From assembly GCA_013397695.1 (NCBI GenBank), contig VYZI01000003.1, positions 3,901,846 through 3,965,845 on the forward strand: DNA of 64,000 nt. Reading direction: 5' to 3'. The DNA comes from Centropus unirufus. Taxonomy: Eukaryota > Chordata > Aves > Cuculiformes > Centropidae. Positions within the stretch are counted from its first letter, which is position 1. The number at the start of each line of letters is the position of its first letter. The position numbers were made by a program, and so were the translations under genes. The notes under the pieces were generated by a model. It was given only the letters and a program-made list of their open reading frames with translations. It did not search any database and was not told the DNA's origin. Below, in pieces: positions 28,201 through 40,200 of the stretch.

Positions 28201-31200
28201 AATTAGTGAAAAGCATTCATTTCCCCTTAGGGAGAATAACAGTGTCAAGGCAGAAATCACAAATAACATTTTTTTAATTCATATTTCGTGGGATACTGTC
28301 ACATGAAGATTAAATAAATGCCAGAAGTATTTTCTTACCATACAGTTATGAAATCATATATAGGTTCTGTTTGAAGAACTGTGAAATTGATGTAGATTCC
28401 ATTCCCCGGTGGGACTCTCACGAGCCAGAAGCAGTCTTGGAAGTTTGGATACTCATCAGGGTATCCTGGAGAGTATATGGTGCCATTCATTGCAGTTATA
28501 TTTCCTCCACAGAGGGCTATAAAAAGGCATAAGTTTTTAGAAAAATAATAGAGGCTTCTTGCATTTTTCTTAGATCATGTAAAAGCCATAATTTTTAAGA
28601 AAACACGGTAAACTATAATTAGACCATCTGAAACCATTACTATGTATAGGAAGAGAAAAAGATTTTACTGAGATTTCTGCGTGGAGTCAGAAGCTTATTT
28701 TCACATTATTGGTCAAATTTAAAACATAAAAAAGTAGTTCTGATGCCATAAATACTATCAGATCTGGAATTAAGATATTCTGTCTTATCTGGGAATAAAA
28801 TTAAATATGGAAATAAGGTTAAAAGTAAGGAGCAATGGGAACTCTAAAGTTTTCTGAGTACAAGGCAGTTTTTCTTTAAAAGCAAAGTCAGAGGAGATGC
28901 AACATACAGAGAGGCAGCACACTTTTCATCAGAAAGGAATGAAGCAAAGACGTCTATGTCCTATGAAAGCCCTATGAAGCAGGGGATAAGACACTTGTAG
29001 TCAGATAAGACCGAGGTAGCCAGCCACCACTATCAGCAAGGATCAACAAGTAGCATGGTACAACTGCCTAATTATTTTCCAAGAAGAGGAATTACAGCTG
29101 TTGCTCAGACAGCCCTGCTCTCCTGTTGACTTCTACTCATTATATCATTGTAATGTCATTATAATACCAAAATACACCTCCACACCTAAGACTACCCACC
29201 TCCTCCTCACCTCTGAGGCAAACCACTCCCATAAACTCTCCTACTGGGCATGCACAGTTAAGATTTGGCAAGTGAAGTGAGACATTTTCTCCACCAATCA
29301 GCCAGGTTTGATATAATGACTTCAGTCACTTAAGGTCCACCTAAAATTTCACAAATTATTATAAAAATCCAATACAACGGTGGTGGGGGGGGAGGCGTTG
29401 GGGAGGACCTACCATCAATACTATTCTGGGATCAAATGACAAGTTGACCTCCGTTTTCCCTTCTAGTTGGGGACACGCGCTGATATACTATAAATTCTAA
29501 TCTCGTGTTAACTATCACTATCTTTCGGTACTTTTGTCTTAATTATATATTTCCTACCCATGTGTTACTTTTATTTACATCTGAGTCTTCTTGTTACACT
29601 TTTATCATTGCTTGTGGTGTTCCTGTGCATGTTTGGGTGTTGGGTGATATATAGGCTTGTTTGACAATATTTTGCAAACAGTACCTTATCCACAGTCAGC
29701 ACTGAACCCTTATTTAGTAATTAATCAGTTATTTTTAATAAAATTGACTTTTTTGAACGTGTACATGTCTCAGGAATCTTAACTATAAAGAGGGACTCGA
29801 CGGGAGTTTCTGATTTAAACTCACCAAGCTACAGAAGACTAATAAGCAAGATTGTTGATAGAGTCTAAAGTGAAGCAGTGAAGAGTGAGATGGACAAGAT
29901 TAATTCTCCTTGTGTGATTGCTCAGTCTTTACTGTGACAAGCTGGATGGTTTATTTTCATCCTTGCAAGATTGTCAGAGAAAGGGTTAAGAAGGCTGGTA
30001 AACTGTCCCTCTCTTCCCGTTCATATATTAACTTAAAACATGACACCTTACAATAAAGATATTAAAGAAAATAAAAATATAAAACATATTGCACATTTCT
30101 GGCACTAGGCATATACAGAAAAAACCCACCTAATTTTAATGCTTTTGAACACAAGGTCTTTATCTCAATTAGAAAATACTTAATTATCCTTTCCTTAAAC
30201 AGTAAAGAAAAATCAAAACCTCAGCAGCATCAGTAGCATATAACAACATAAAAAAACTCTTTCCAAAAAATATCACAGTAAATATTTGCACAAAACCCCA
30301 TGTAACTTAAGATGTTCCTCTGGGAGATGAGTAAAGTTTGTAGTCTGTAACCATGTGCCACACATGTTAGAACCACATTGTCAATTATGTTGAGTTTTTT
30401 GTCTATATCTTTTCATATCACATTAAGTAAAAACAAAGAACTTCCAGCCTCTGATCAGGAATATAATCAAAAGTGATACTCAGAATAGCAATATGCTTTG
30501 GGCATCTTAGAATTTACTGATTAAATTCTTGGTTTCAGCAAGTTAAAGAAACAGAATCATTCCATTCAGTAAATCATTTGTCTTGATTCTGAGGCACAGG
30601 AAATACAATTAGAATTAGTTATCAGGGGAAAGCTAAGCTGTTCTGCAGTTAAGACATGAACAATTACCATTCTCTCAGGACCCAGAAAGCGGGGGTTAAA
30701 GCTCAACTCTGATGAACTAACTTCCTTCCCTTTCAAAAGATAGACAGTGCAGGTGTCATCTGTCTTGTATATGAGAAGACTTCTCCTTCTGAATTCAGTA
30801 TCAGGTAATTTAGGTACCACACCCCTCAGAAATGTCTGTAGCTTACTGACTTCAGAAGGAATTTTGATCAATGAGGCTTCAAATTTACATACCTAGAGAA
30901 TATAATGCAAAAATGCAGAAAAAAAAATAATGAAGGGTACCTAGGTCACCCAGAACATACCTTCGCATCTGGGGAGAGGATGATTCCAATTACGGCTGAT
31001 GCCATGAAGACAAGTCAGAGCTGAATTTCCAATTAATGTGTAGCCAGGAAAACACTCAAATGAAATAGTTTGTCCCACAGTAAAGTCATTGCCAATAACA
31101 AAACCATTACGAAATGGTCGAGGGTCAGGACAGCTTTGTAGCTGATATGCTGAAATAAATAAATAATAATGGGAGGAAAAAGTAAAAAGTTCTTATTACT

Positions 31201-34200
31201 TCAAAAATAGAATATTTTAATTGAAATAAAGTAAAAAGTCATGAATATTCCATATGTCTGAAGTTCCATTATGGTGACAGTGTAAGTCATTGCTCCTGTG
31301 GGGACAGTCTAAATCATTGATCCTATAACAGGAGAAGCAGTGAAACATTCCCATAGCAATTATGGAAATACATATAAAAATTAAGTACCAGTTTTCCACC
31401 TCATAATGAAAACACAGTGCTATAACCAAAGTTTAAGTGACCTTATGTTCCTTGTACTTTGCTAATGCGTGTGTGTCTAAACAAACAAATGCCCAACTAC
31501 ATGTTTTTTGATCACGGTCCATGAAAGCTAAAATTATACTGGCCTCTTAATATTATCTTTACATTTTTATAAGTTCCGGATATGCACTAGAGAAGAAGAG
31601 GGTAGAAAGGAATTTAGACTTTGTGTTTTCTTCACTTATATCTTGAAAAAGATAGGCCATTAACTGACTCTTTCCTACAAATTGTTTCCAAGAGTATCCT
31701 AATAAAAATATATCCAAGCTGCTGACAATGAATATTTAAAAGCTGTAGAAGAGTATTTAAACTAGAAGCATAGGGAAAAAACCCTAACAGGTATAGAAGA
31801 TTGATGTCATACTATGTGGTGAAGGGCAAAATACCTCTAAAGACTGTGCGGGAGAATGACAAACAGCAGAATTATATTAAATAAGAAAAGCAAATCAAAT
31901 AGTCCACAATACATGTTGAATGATGACTGTGTTATAAAGGAGCAGAATAAGGTCCAAATGAAGAAGCCCTTTCAGACCGACATGGGAGCGTAAAACACAG
32001 AAGGTGGGATCTAGAATGTCTGAATCAACCAAAAGCTCTGAAGTGGAAGTCATGGCATATAGCAGCAGGATGAAGTGTTGCCAAGCAACCACATTACCAA
32101 GTCTGAGAGGGTGAAGACTTCCGGGTGGGAAAACAGCACTGTTTCTTAGAAATTAAAATTAAGTGCTAAAAAAGAAAAATATTATCAGGGGAAAAAATAC
32201 ACTACATAATGCTCATAGGTGGAAATTAAAACTCCAGAAATATGTTAGCAGTACTGAGCTGCTGCAACAAACATCTAAACAGGAAAATGATGGTGAATAG
32301 GAAATGTTAAGTAAAATTAGGGAAGCTGCAAAAATATGACAGATAATAGTAATGAAGAACTCAAAAACACACCTCAGCAGGTGAAGAAATAACATTTTGA
32401 ATGCAGGAAATGTTCCCTAAAGCAAACAGTTTTAGAGTCCACAAGAAAAGGTGTTATTTTAGACCTGAACTAGTTTGGCACTCAAGCCTTAGTTTGACGT
32501 GTATTCACAGAAGAGTTGCTCCATAATAGCAGACACAATGCTGTTTGATTGTACTGGGGGGGAGCAAGACGAATAAACCCAGCACAAGGATATGCAGTTT
32601 TCTGGAAATGAAACTATAAAAAAAATATGAGGGAATGCAAATTTAAATATGCTAATTGACACGACTTTCAAAGACCAGGTAAAACATGCCCTACAATTAA
32701 GAATAAAAAAGCACCAGACACTACATTGGTTCATAAAAATGCCTGTGAGACTCAGTAATGAAGTCAACAAAGCTACAATAGGAGAAAAATGGCATTTAAC
32801 TAATGAAAGTCTGCCTCTCTGAAAAATCATATAACAAGTCAAATTTAAATAGAAAATAAAGAGAAAAAATTATTTGAAAAACGTCTTGCAGAAGACATCT
32901 TGGCTAATCACAAAATACATTGCCATCAGATGAAATAAATCAGCTAGGGAACTGGTGGGATAATTCATGACATATGAGAAAAAAAGTTTTATGGGTTAGG
33001 CTGCCATAGATAAATAAAAATTTTGTGTCTGTCTTTACTGCTGAAGATGATGTAGAGATTTCAAAACAAGCTATGGTGGTTGTCTAACACAGGTCTAAGA
33101 CACTAGATCAGATTAAAGTGAATGCAAATGTACTACATGAAATAGGTAAGATAAAAGACTAGGAGTAAATGCCTTTCATCCAGAAGAGATGCTGAACAAT
33201 CATATATATCATAATATCATATCATTTCAAGATATGATCTTAAGAAGTAGTGACTTTCCAATGTAAATCACATCTATTGTTAGATGGGATTATTGAAACT
33301 AAAAATCAGTAAATCTGAGTTCAATACCCAGCAATATCACACAGCATATAATCATGAGTAACATGACAGCATATGGCTAACACGATGTCTTGGGAAAGAG
33401 ACTGAGGGCAACTTCTCAAAAATCGTGAAGGCAGTGGAAAGGCTGAATGTGAAACTGTCATCAAATCCCACAGCAACAGAATTAAGTGTGTGACAACAGC
33501 TGTGGATGCTAGGAAAATACAAAAGAAACTAGCTAGACTCCTGTGCTACTAAGTAGAATTTCTTTTTGCCATTTGGAAATACCAAACTGAGGAAGACTGA
33601 GCTTTAGTCTGATAAAATAGAGGTTTTCTGGTTTTATATTCTTATGTTTAAAGAAGAGCAGAAATAAACATGTCTACAATTTTACTTGGTTTTGCTAGAA
33701 GAATTAAAAGGCTTTGTAATGAACTATGAATACAAATGTTTCATATAAAACAAGATTTTAAAATAAGTCTCTCTCTTACACATCTTGGTCATTCTTTCCA
33801 AAATGTTTTGAAACTGAATTTTTATTATAGAACTGAAAACAAATATGGTATGCAAAATCTGAAAAATCAGGCGATCAAAAATTGTATGTGTTTTAAAGAA
33901 ACACTTTTATGTGATTAAAAAAACAGACAAGAACTTTATTATTTCTTTGACCAGTATAATAATCTGCAAAATTATTAACTTTTCTATAAATAGAAATGAT
34001 AGTTTACACTCTTAAGTCTTTGCCGTCCTCTTCATAGTAAGTCTTCATTGAAATCTTCATAGTAGATTTCAAAGTTCCCTTGCTCCTACAAATTGTATTG
34101 TACTCCAAAGCAGAAGTGAATAAAATCTTACCAGGCAATTAAAGTAATGAACTGACTTTTTTCTTTAAAGATAACGTTTTCTAGAGTGGTTCACTTCCAA

Positions 34201-37200
34201 AATGTTACCCAGAGTTCAAGTCAATTTGTACTTGTTACTAGTGAAAGAGTATAACTCTTGATGTTTTTCATATAATGAACACTGCCATACAATATACATT
34301 TGACTTTTCTTGTGAACAGTGGTGATCTAATACTTTTTAAATGAATCTGCAATTATACAAAAACAATTACGTTCTTGATGTTTTACCAGCTCAGTATGAC
34401 TTATTTGGGTACAACAGAACAAAACCTTTAAGTGATATTGCCTGTTCAGAAATAAAATGGATTTGAAGATTTCTGAGTTGATAGTATTCTGTACATGCTC
34501 ACATGAATCCAGTATTCTAAAACAATATTTAGATCTTGCCCTTCCAGAACCCTAGATAAAAAAAAAAAAGACATTCCCATGTGCTTAAAAGTATCAAACA
34601 ATAGAGAGGATTGTTTTGCAAAATCATGCAATGTAAATTAAGATGCCAATCAAATTCAGATATGGGAAATTATCTGTTTGCCTACATTTGAACTGATTTT
34701 AAAAGAGAATATTAAATTACTTTTCCTTTTTCATCTTAATTTTCTCCAGTCTTTTGTTTGATCTTCATGCGCAACATTTTTGGATTGAAACACATAAAAT
34801 ATTTTATTTCATGCTTATCTCTCTGGAATGCCAGAAAAAAATATCTTCCACAGCCTCCTTCTTCTCACGCAAGAATGCCAAAATCTCACCTTGATATACA
34901 ATATGAAATCCTTGTTTGTTCTGTGAATAATCACTGTGAAAGTATAGGCTGGTTTCATGAGTTGTGCTAAAAAGAGAGGCTGGTAGCTGAGGGCCACTTA
35001 GTCTCCCAATAACAGTGCTGGTTTCTGTAGATCCACTCCTAACTTCTAAGTAATCATGTATGGTCTCCGTTGAGAAATTCACAAATTGCAAATGGACACC
35101 TGAAAAACATAGTAAATACAATCCACTAGTCTCAGTTTTCATCATAAGGAAAATAAAGTATGTACATTTTACATTGATTATAACAGAAAATAATGTAACC
35201 AGCTTAAATGAATGTATTAAGTTCCCAGGTGGAGTCCACGGAATGCATTCTGAAGCCTTCTTTCTACTCATGCTTTACTAATTCTGAAAGCCCAGCCGGT
35301 AAAAAATGCTGACCCTGAAATACTAACACGGTCTAAGGCATCGAACTGCAAGTTATTTACACACATACTTTTTGGCAAAGTTTGCCACAGGCACTGGAGC
35401 TGATATTCCCCTATAGCCTGTGGTGAAGATGGTGAGGCAGGATGTTCCCCTCTAGCCCATGAAGGTTAACGATGGAGCATATATATCCACCTGCAGCCCA
35501 TAGAAAACCAGGTGCTGGAGTAGGTGGATGCAACCAAATGAGGCTGTGACACATGGGAAGCCTATGCTGTAGCAGGCTCCTGGCATGACCTGTGGAGGCC
35601 TGTAGCAGGTTTGCTGGCAGGACATCTATTTACAAGAAGGGCCAGAAGGGGGATCCAGGGAACTACTGGCTTGTCAGCCTGACCTCAGTACCAAGAAAGA
35701 TTATGGAGCTGTTCATCTTGAATGTGCTCACCAGGCATAAACAGGGGATGAGACCCAGTCAGCATGTCTTCATGGAAGGCAGGTCCTACTTGACCAGTTT
35801 GATCTCCCTCCATGACCAGGTGACCCACTTAGTGGATGAGGGAAAGACTGTGGTTGTTACCTACCTGCACTTTAGTAAATCCTTTCACACAGCATTCTTC
35901 TAGAGAAGACACGTACACTTCACTGGATAAATAAAACACTAGCTGGCGGGCTGAGACCAGAGACTTTTGAAGAGTGGAACTAAATCCAGTTGGTGGCCAG
36001 TGACAAGAGGCATTACCCAGGGCTCACTGTTAGGACCAGTCTTGTTTAATATCTTCATCAGTTTTCTGGATGAGGGGATTGAGTGCTCCCTCAGTAAGTT
36101 TGCAGATCACATCAAATTGGGTGGAAGCGTTGATCTGCTTGAGGGAAGGAAGCATCTACAGAGGGATTTGGACAGGTTGGATTGATGGGCCAAGGCCAAC
36201 TGTATAATGTTTAACAAGGCCAAGTGCTGAGTCCTGCACAAATCACAACAATCCCATGCAACACCACAGATTTGGAGGAGAATGGCTGGAATGCTGCCCA
36301 GTAGAAAAGGACCAGGGGGTGCTGGTCGACAGCCAGCTGAACGTGAGCCAGCAGTGTGCCCCAGTGGCCAAGACAGCCAAACAGCATCCTGGCTTGCATC
36401 AGAATTGTGTGGCCAGCAGAAGTAGGGAAGTGATTGTCCCCCTGAGCTCAGTACCGGTGAGGCTGAATCTCACACACTGTGTTCAGTTTTGGACCCCTTA
36501 GTAAAAGAAGGATGCTGAAGTGCTGGTAAAGGGCTTGGAGAACAAGCGTAATGAGGAGCGGCTGAGTGAGCTGTGGTTGTTTAGTCTGGAGAAGAGGCTG
36601 CAGAGAGACCTTCTCACCCTCTACAACTATCTGAAAGGAGATTGTAGCAAGATGGGTGTTCTTTTCTCCCAATTAACATGTGAAGAGAGGAAATTACCTC
36701 AAGTTTCTCCAGTTTAAGATTGGATATTAGGAAAAAATATTTACTTAAAGAGTGGTGACGCATTGGAATATGCTCATCCTCTCTGCTTTGGTGGGCACGT
36801 GGTATCCAGCCAGGGTCAACTCACCACAACCTGTCCCAAGCGCAAGGTGTACGAGTCTGCACATGTCATCTGCTAACAACCTTCAGATCGGACTAGCCTT
36901 TGAGTAGGAAGGCTTTGAATCAGGCCAGGATATCTGACAGGCAGAAAGCCTGTGCGTGAGTATGGGCTCCAGTGGCTGGCACAAGGGCCCTGGGCTGGAG
37001 TGGCTGGAGGAGGTGGCTGTACCCCTTAAATCCCTTGACATATATAATCTTTTTAGTGACAAAAATGTAAATTATATTCTCTAACCATCATTCATCAGTT
37101 CCTCTCCCACTGAGCATGGAGTTCAAGTATTTAATTCTCATTCACACAGTGTGCCAGATGATGTTGCCAACAGAAATTTCTGATTATTTGATTCAATAAT

Positions 37201-40200
37201 AAACAGAAAGCTAGCTTATTATCCATTGGCAAGTTATTTCTCCTAACCATGTTATGTATCACAATGATTATGTGACAAGACAAGAACAAAATGATAGCTG
37301 AGTAGTTATAGGGCTCTTTAAAGCATTCTCCTGTTTATGCATATTGCTATATCTTACAAGAAAGTAAAATTCTTATATGGAACGATGGAGTACATTTATG
37401 AAGAAGATGGTTGAGTCCCACTGATGTTTCAGGCAAAGAAAATCAACACGATTTCACATAAAATTGAAAGGAAAATATGTAATGTCAGATGAATTATTGA
37501 ATAATTTTGTAACTCCTTAACTATAATAGCTAAATAGTGTTTGTCACTCTTAGAGCTTTATCCCCTGATACCATGTAGTCTATGAAAGTTTTTCTGAAGT
37601 ATGCAACATTTTCTATGCTACAAGAAATAAGGTTGGCACATAATTAAATTAGTGTTACCTTGATCACTTCTGTCTCTCTTTATCTGAAGATAGACTACAT
37701 GTGACAAGAAAGCTTCTGCTTATGAGTGTCATTATTTGAATTCACCAGATTTCCAAATATTTCCTACACAGAGAATTCAATTGTATCCAAACATCACTCT
37801 TTCTCTATCCATTGTATTGTAGACTTAACTTTTTATTTGATCCTGTGAACCAAACTTTGTCTGAAGTTTAAGCTGTCATTAATAACTGACAACTCACTGT
37901 CAACTTTTTTTTGTCAATTGGTTTGACACAAAACCAGCTCTAATATACTTTTGTCATTATTTTGCTCTCTGTATTCCACTCTTTTCACTATCATTTCCAC
38001 ATAAGTCTTCCAAAGTTTTAAACCTTTGCTCAGTCTGTAATACCTGCCTCTATTTATCTCAGACATCTATTTGTGAGGTTTGTTTTTTTTTCTATAGCTT
38101 TTTTTGTTCAGTTTGGACATATCTCTTCAATATATATTTCATATACTTATCTGGAAAACCTAACCATGAATCTCAGAAATTAGAGCAACAAATAGTATTA
38201 TGTACCCTTGTAATTTGATTGAAATCAACATAGTGTAATTGGTTTAGATTATACCATTAGATAACATAAAGTGCAAAAACTTGTGATCCATAAAGTCTGA
38301 GAAAAAACACCAAAACAAGTGAAAGTCTATAGATGTTTTTCATAATGGTGCTTTTGAGTTTTCCTGATATTACTCAGAAGAGCTAGATGTTTGTGCTTCC
38401 ACTGGACTTGAACCACTGCATCACTACAAACAGTTTTAGCCATCAATTTTTCAAATGACATTTTTTTTTCATTTTACAGTGAAAGTTTACTTAATTTTCA
38501 ATTCAGTTTTATTCATTCCTTTTTAGAAATTGTTAAAAATGTCAAGCAACTTTCAATCTCTGTAGTTTTAGTTTTCTTCTCATAAAAGGAGCATATATTT
38601 TTCCTATACATGAAACGAAATCCAGCAGGAATCTACATTGTATCTGAAGATTCCAGAAAGCAATATGACTCATGATAAAACACCAAAATATGTCACATCA
38701 AACTTTCATTTAGGTAACAAAGGAATTATAGTATTGATGGTATTTCTGTAAAATGCTAACACAAAAAATAAATGATTGACTTTGATATTTTGACTTTTGC
38801 ACAAAGTGCAAACATAATAATCAGGCCGTATATGGAAATCCCTATCCTGATATAATATATTTCCACAGATAAATTCTGTTAAACTCATGTTACTGAATGT
38901 TTAATATTATTCAATTTAAACAAAATGTGCATACAATTTATTTTTATTTAAATGATAAATGAGTCAGGCTCACAGGATTTATAATCTACCAAATAAGAGA
39001 AGTGATTTTAAATAGAGGAGAGACTCTGAAGGGAACACTATTTGGGATGTCACATTCAGTTACTGTGGAAGGCAGGATTTCTGTATCATCAGGTAAACAA
39101 GATGACACAAAATGATTATTACAAAATAGAAAACAGTGAGGCATGTCTGAGAAAACAGCATGCCATTCAAATAGCACATAAAAAAAAGTCCAAGTGCACA
39201 TGCTCCTGTAAAAGTGTCACAAGTATAAAAATTTAGGCAAGACAACTGTATTGGCCAGCTTTGAATAAAGATTTTGCAATGACAGACAAATAGGTTCCAT
39301 CCAAAGTAATTCAAAGTGTTAGGTAGCGTAATCGAAATGCTGATATTATCTATGCAAAATCTTGGTGAATGAGAGAAGTTTTGGTGACCAGAAGGCATAT
39401 CCACCATTAAGACAAGAAAGGACCTGTACAATGACAACTACAGGTCCACTGCACAGATATGTTATGGAACTTTTCTAATTGGAGGCAATTTCCAAACACA
39501 TAAAAGGGGACCCAAGAGCAGCCAACATGCATTTACTTTCAGAAAGTCTACCATTATTTCCTTCTCTGGCTAAATTGAAAAAGGGAGAATGGTGGATAAA
39601 TGTTATCCTTCTATGACCTTTGATAGTCCTCTATAGCATGTACAAGCTAAACATGCATGAACTTGATGAATGGAGAGGAAGTAGGATAAAAATAAATGTA
39701 ACCTCAAGGCACCAAAAGTGACAATCCGGCACCCAACATCCATTTGGAAACAAGAAACAAGTTCGTTATTCTATGGTTTGATATGGGAGCTAACAGTATT
39801 CAATGTCTTCATGAGAGACTTGGATCATAAGAATGCATACTCAACAAATTGAAGATACTAAATTAGGGGATGTGGATGATACACCATATTGCACAACTTC
39901 CATCCAGAGAAACACTGGAACACTTGAGTCCTGCATAAACCTTCTTAAAGGTTTGCACAAGAAGTACAAAGTTCCAGATCTGGACCACAACATCCTTATC
40001 TGTGGCTGAGAATTAGGTGAGTAGCAGCTCTGTTGAGAAAGATCCGCCAGTTATACTGGACTTGATCTAGTGCTACTGACAATTTCACTTCTAGTGGGAA
40101 GCCTCCCAGCTCTGGGAGGGTTTTAGAGGAACGTTTCTATGTTGCTGTGATAGTCACCTAAGATATTAAAAACGCTTAATGATAAGATAATGAACTCAAA

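Larger units (their letters stand above)
28517..30960 (-). other. Intron 11 (2444 bp)
   Basis: Intron between Sushi12 and CUB13. It holds an LTR-like block (about 29152-29830, plus strand) and an unexplained open frame at 30566-30892 on the coding strand. Confidence 0.82.

Noticed and set aside
32489..32842. Minus-strand frame of 117 codons in intron 10
   Set aside because: Composition like noise (Phe, Ser, Cys-rich) and no domain; may overlap a decayed LINE.
35592..36717. Several plus-strand open frames of 65-103 codons
   Set aside because: They are fragments of the rearranged CR1 copy in intron 9.
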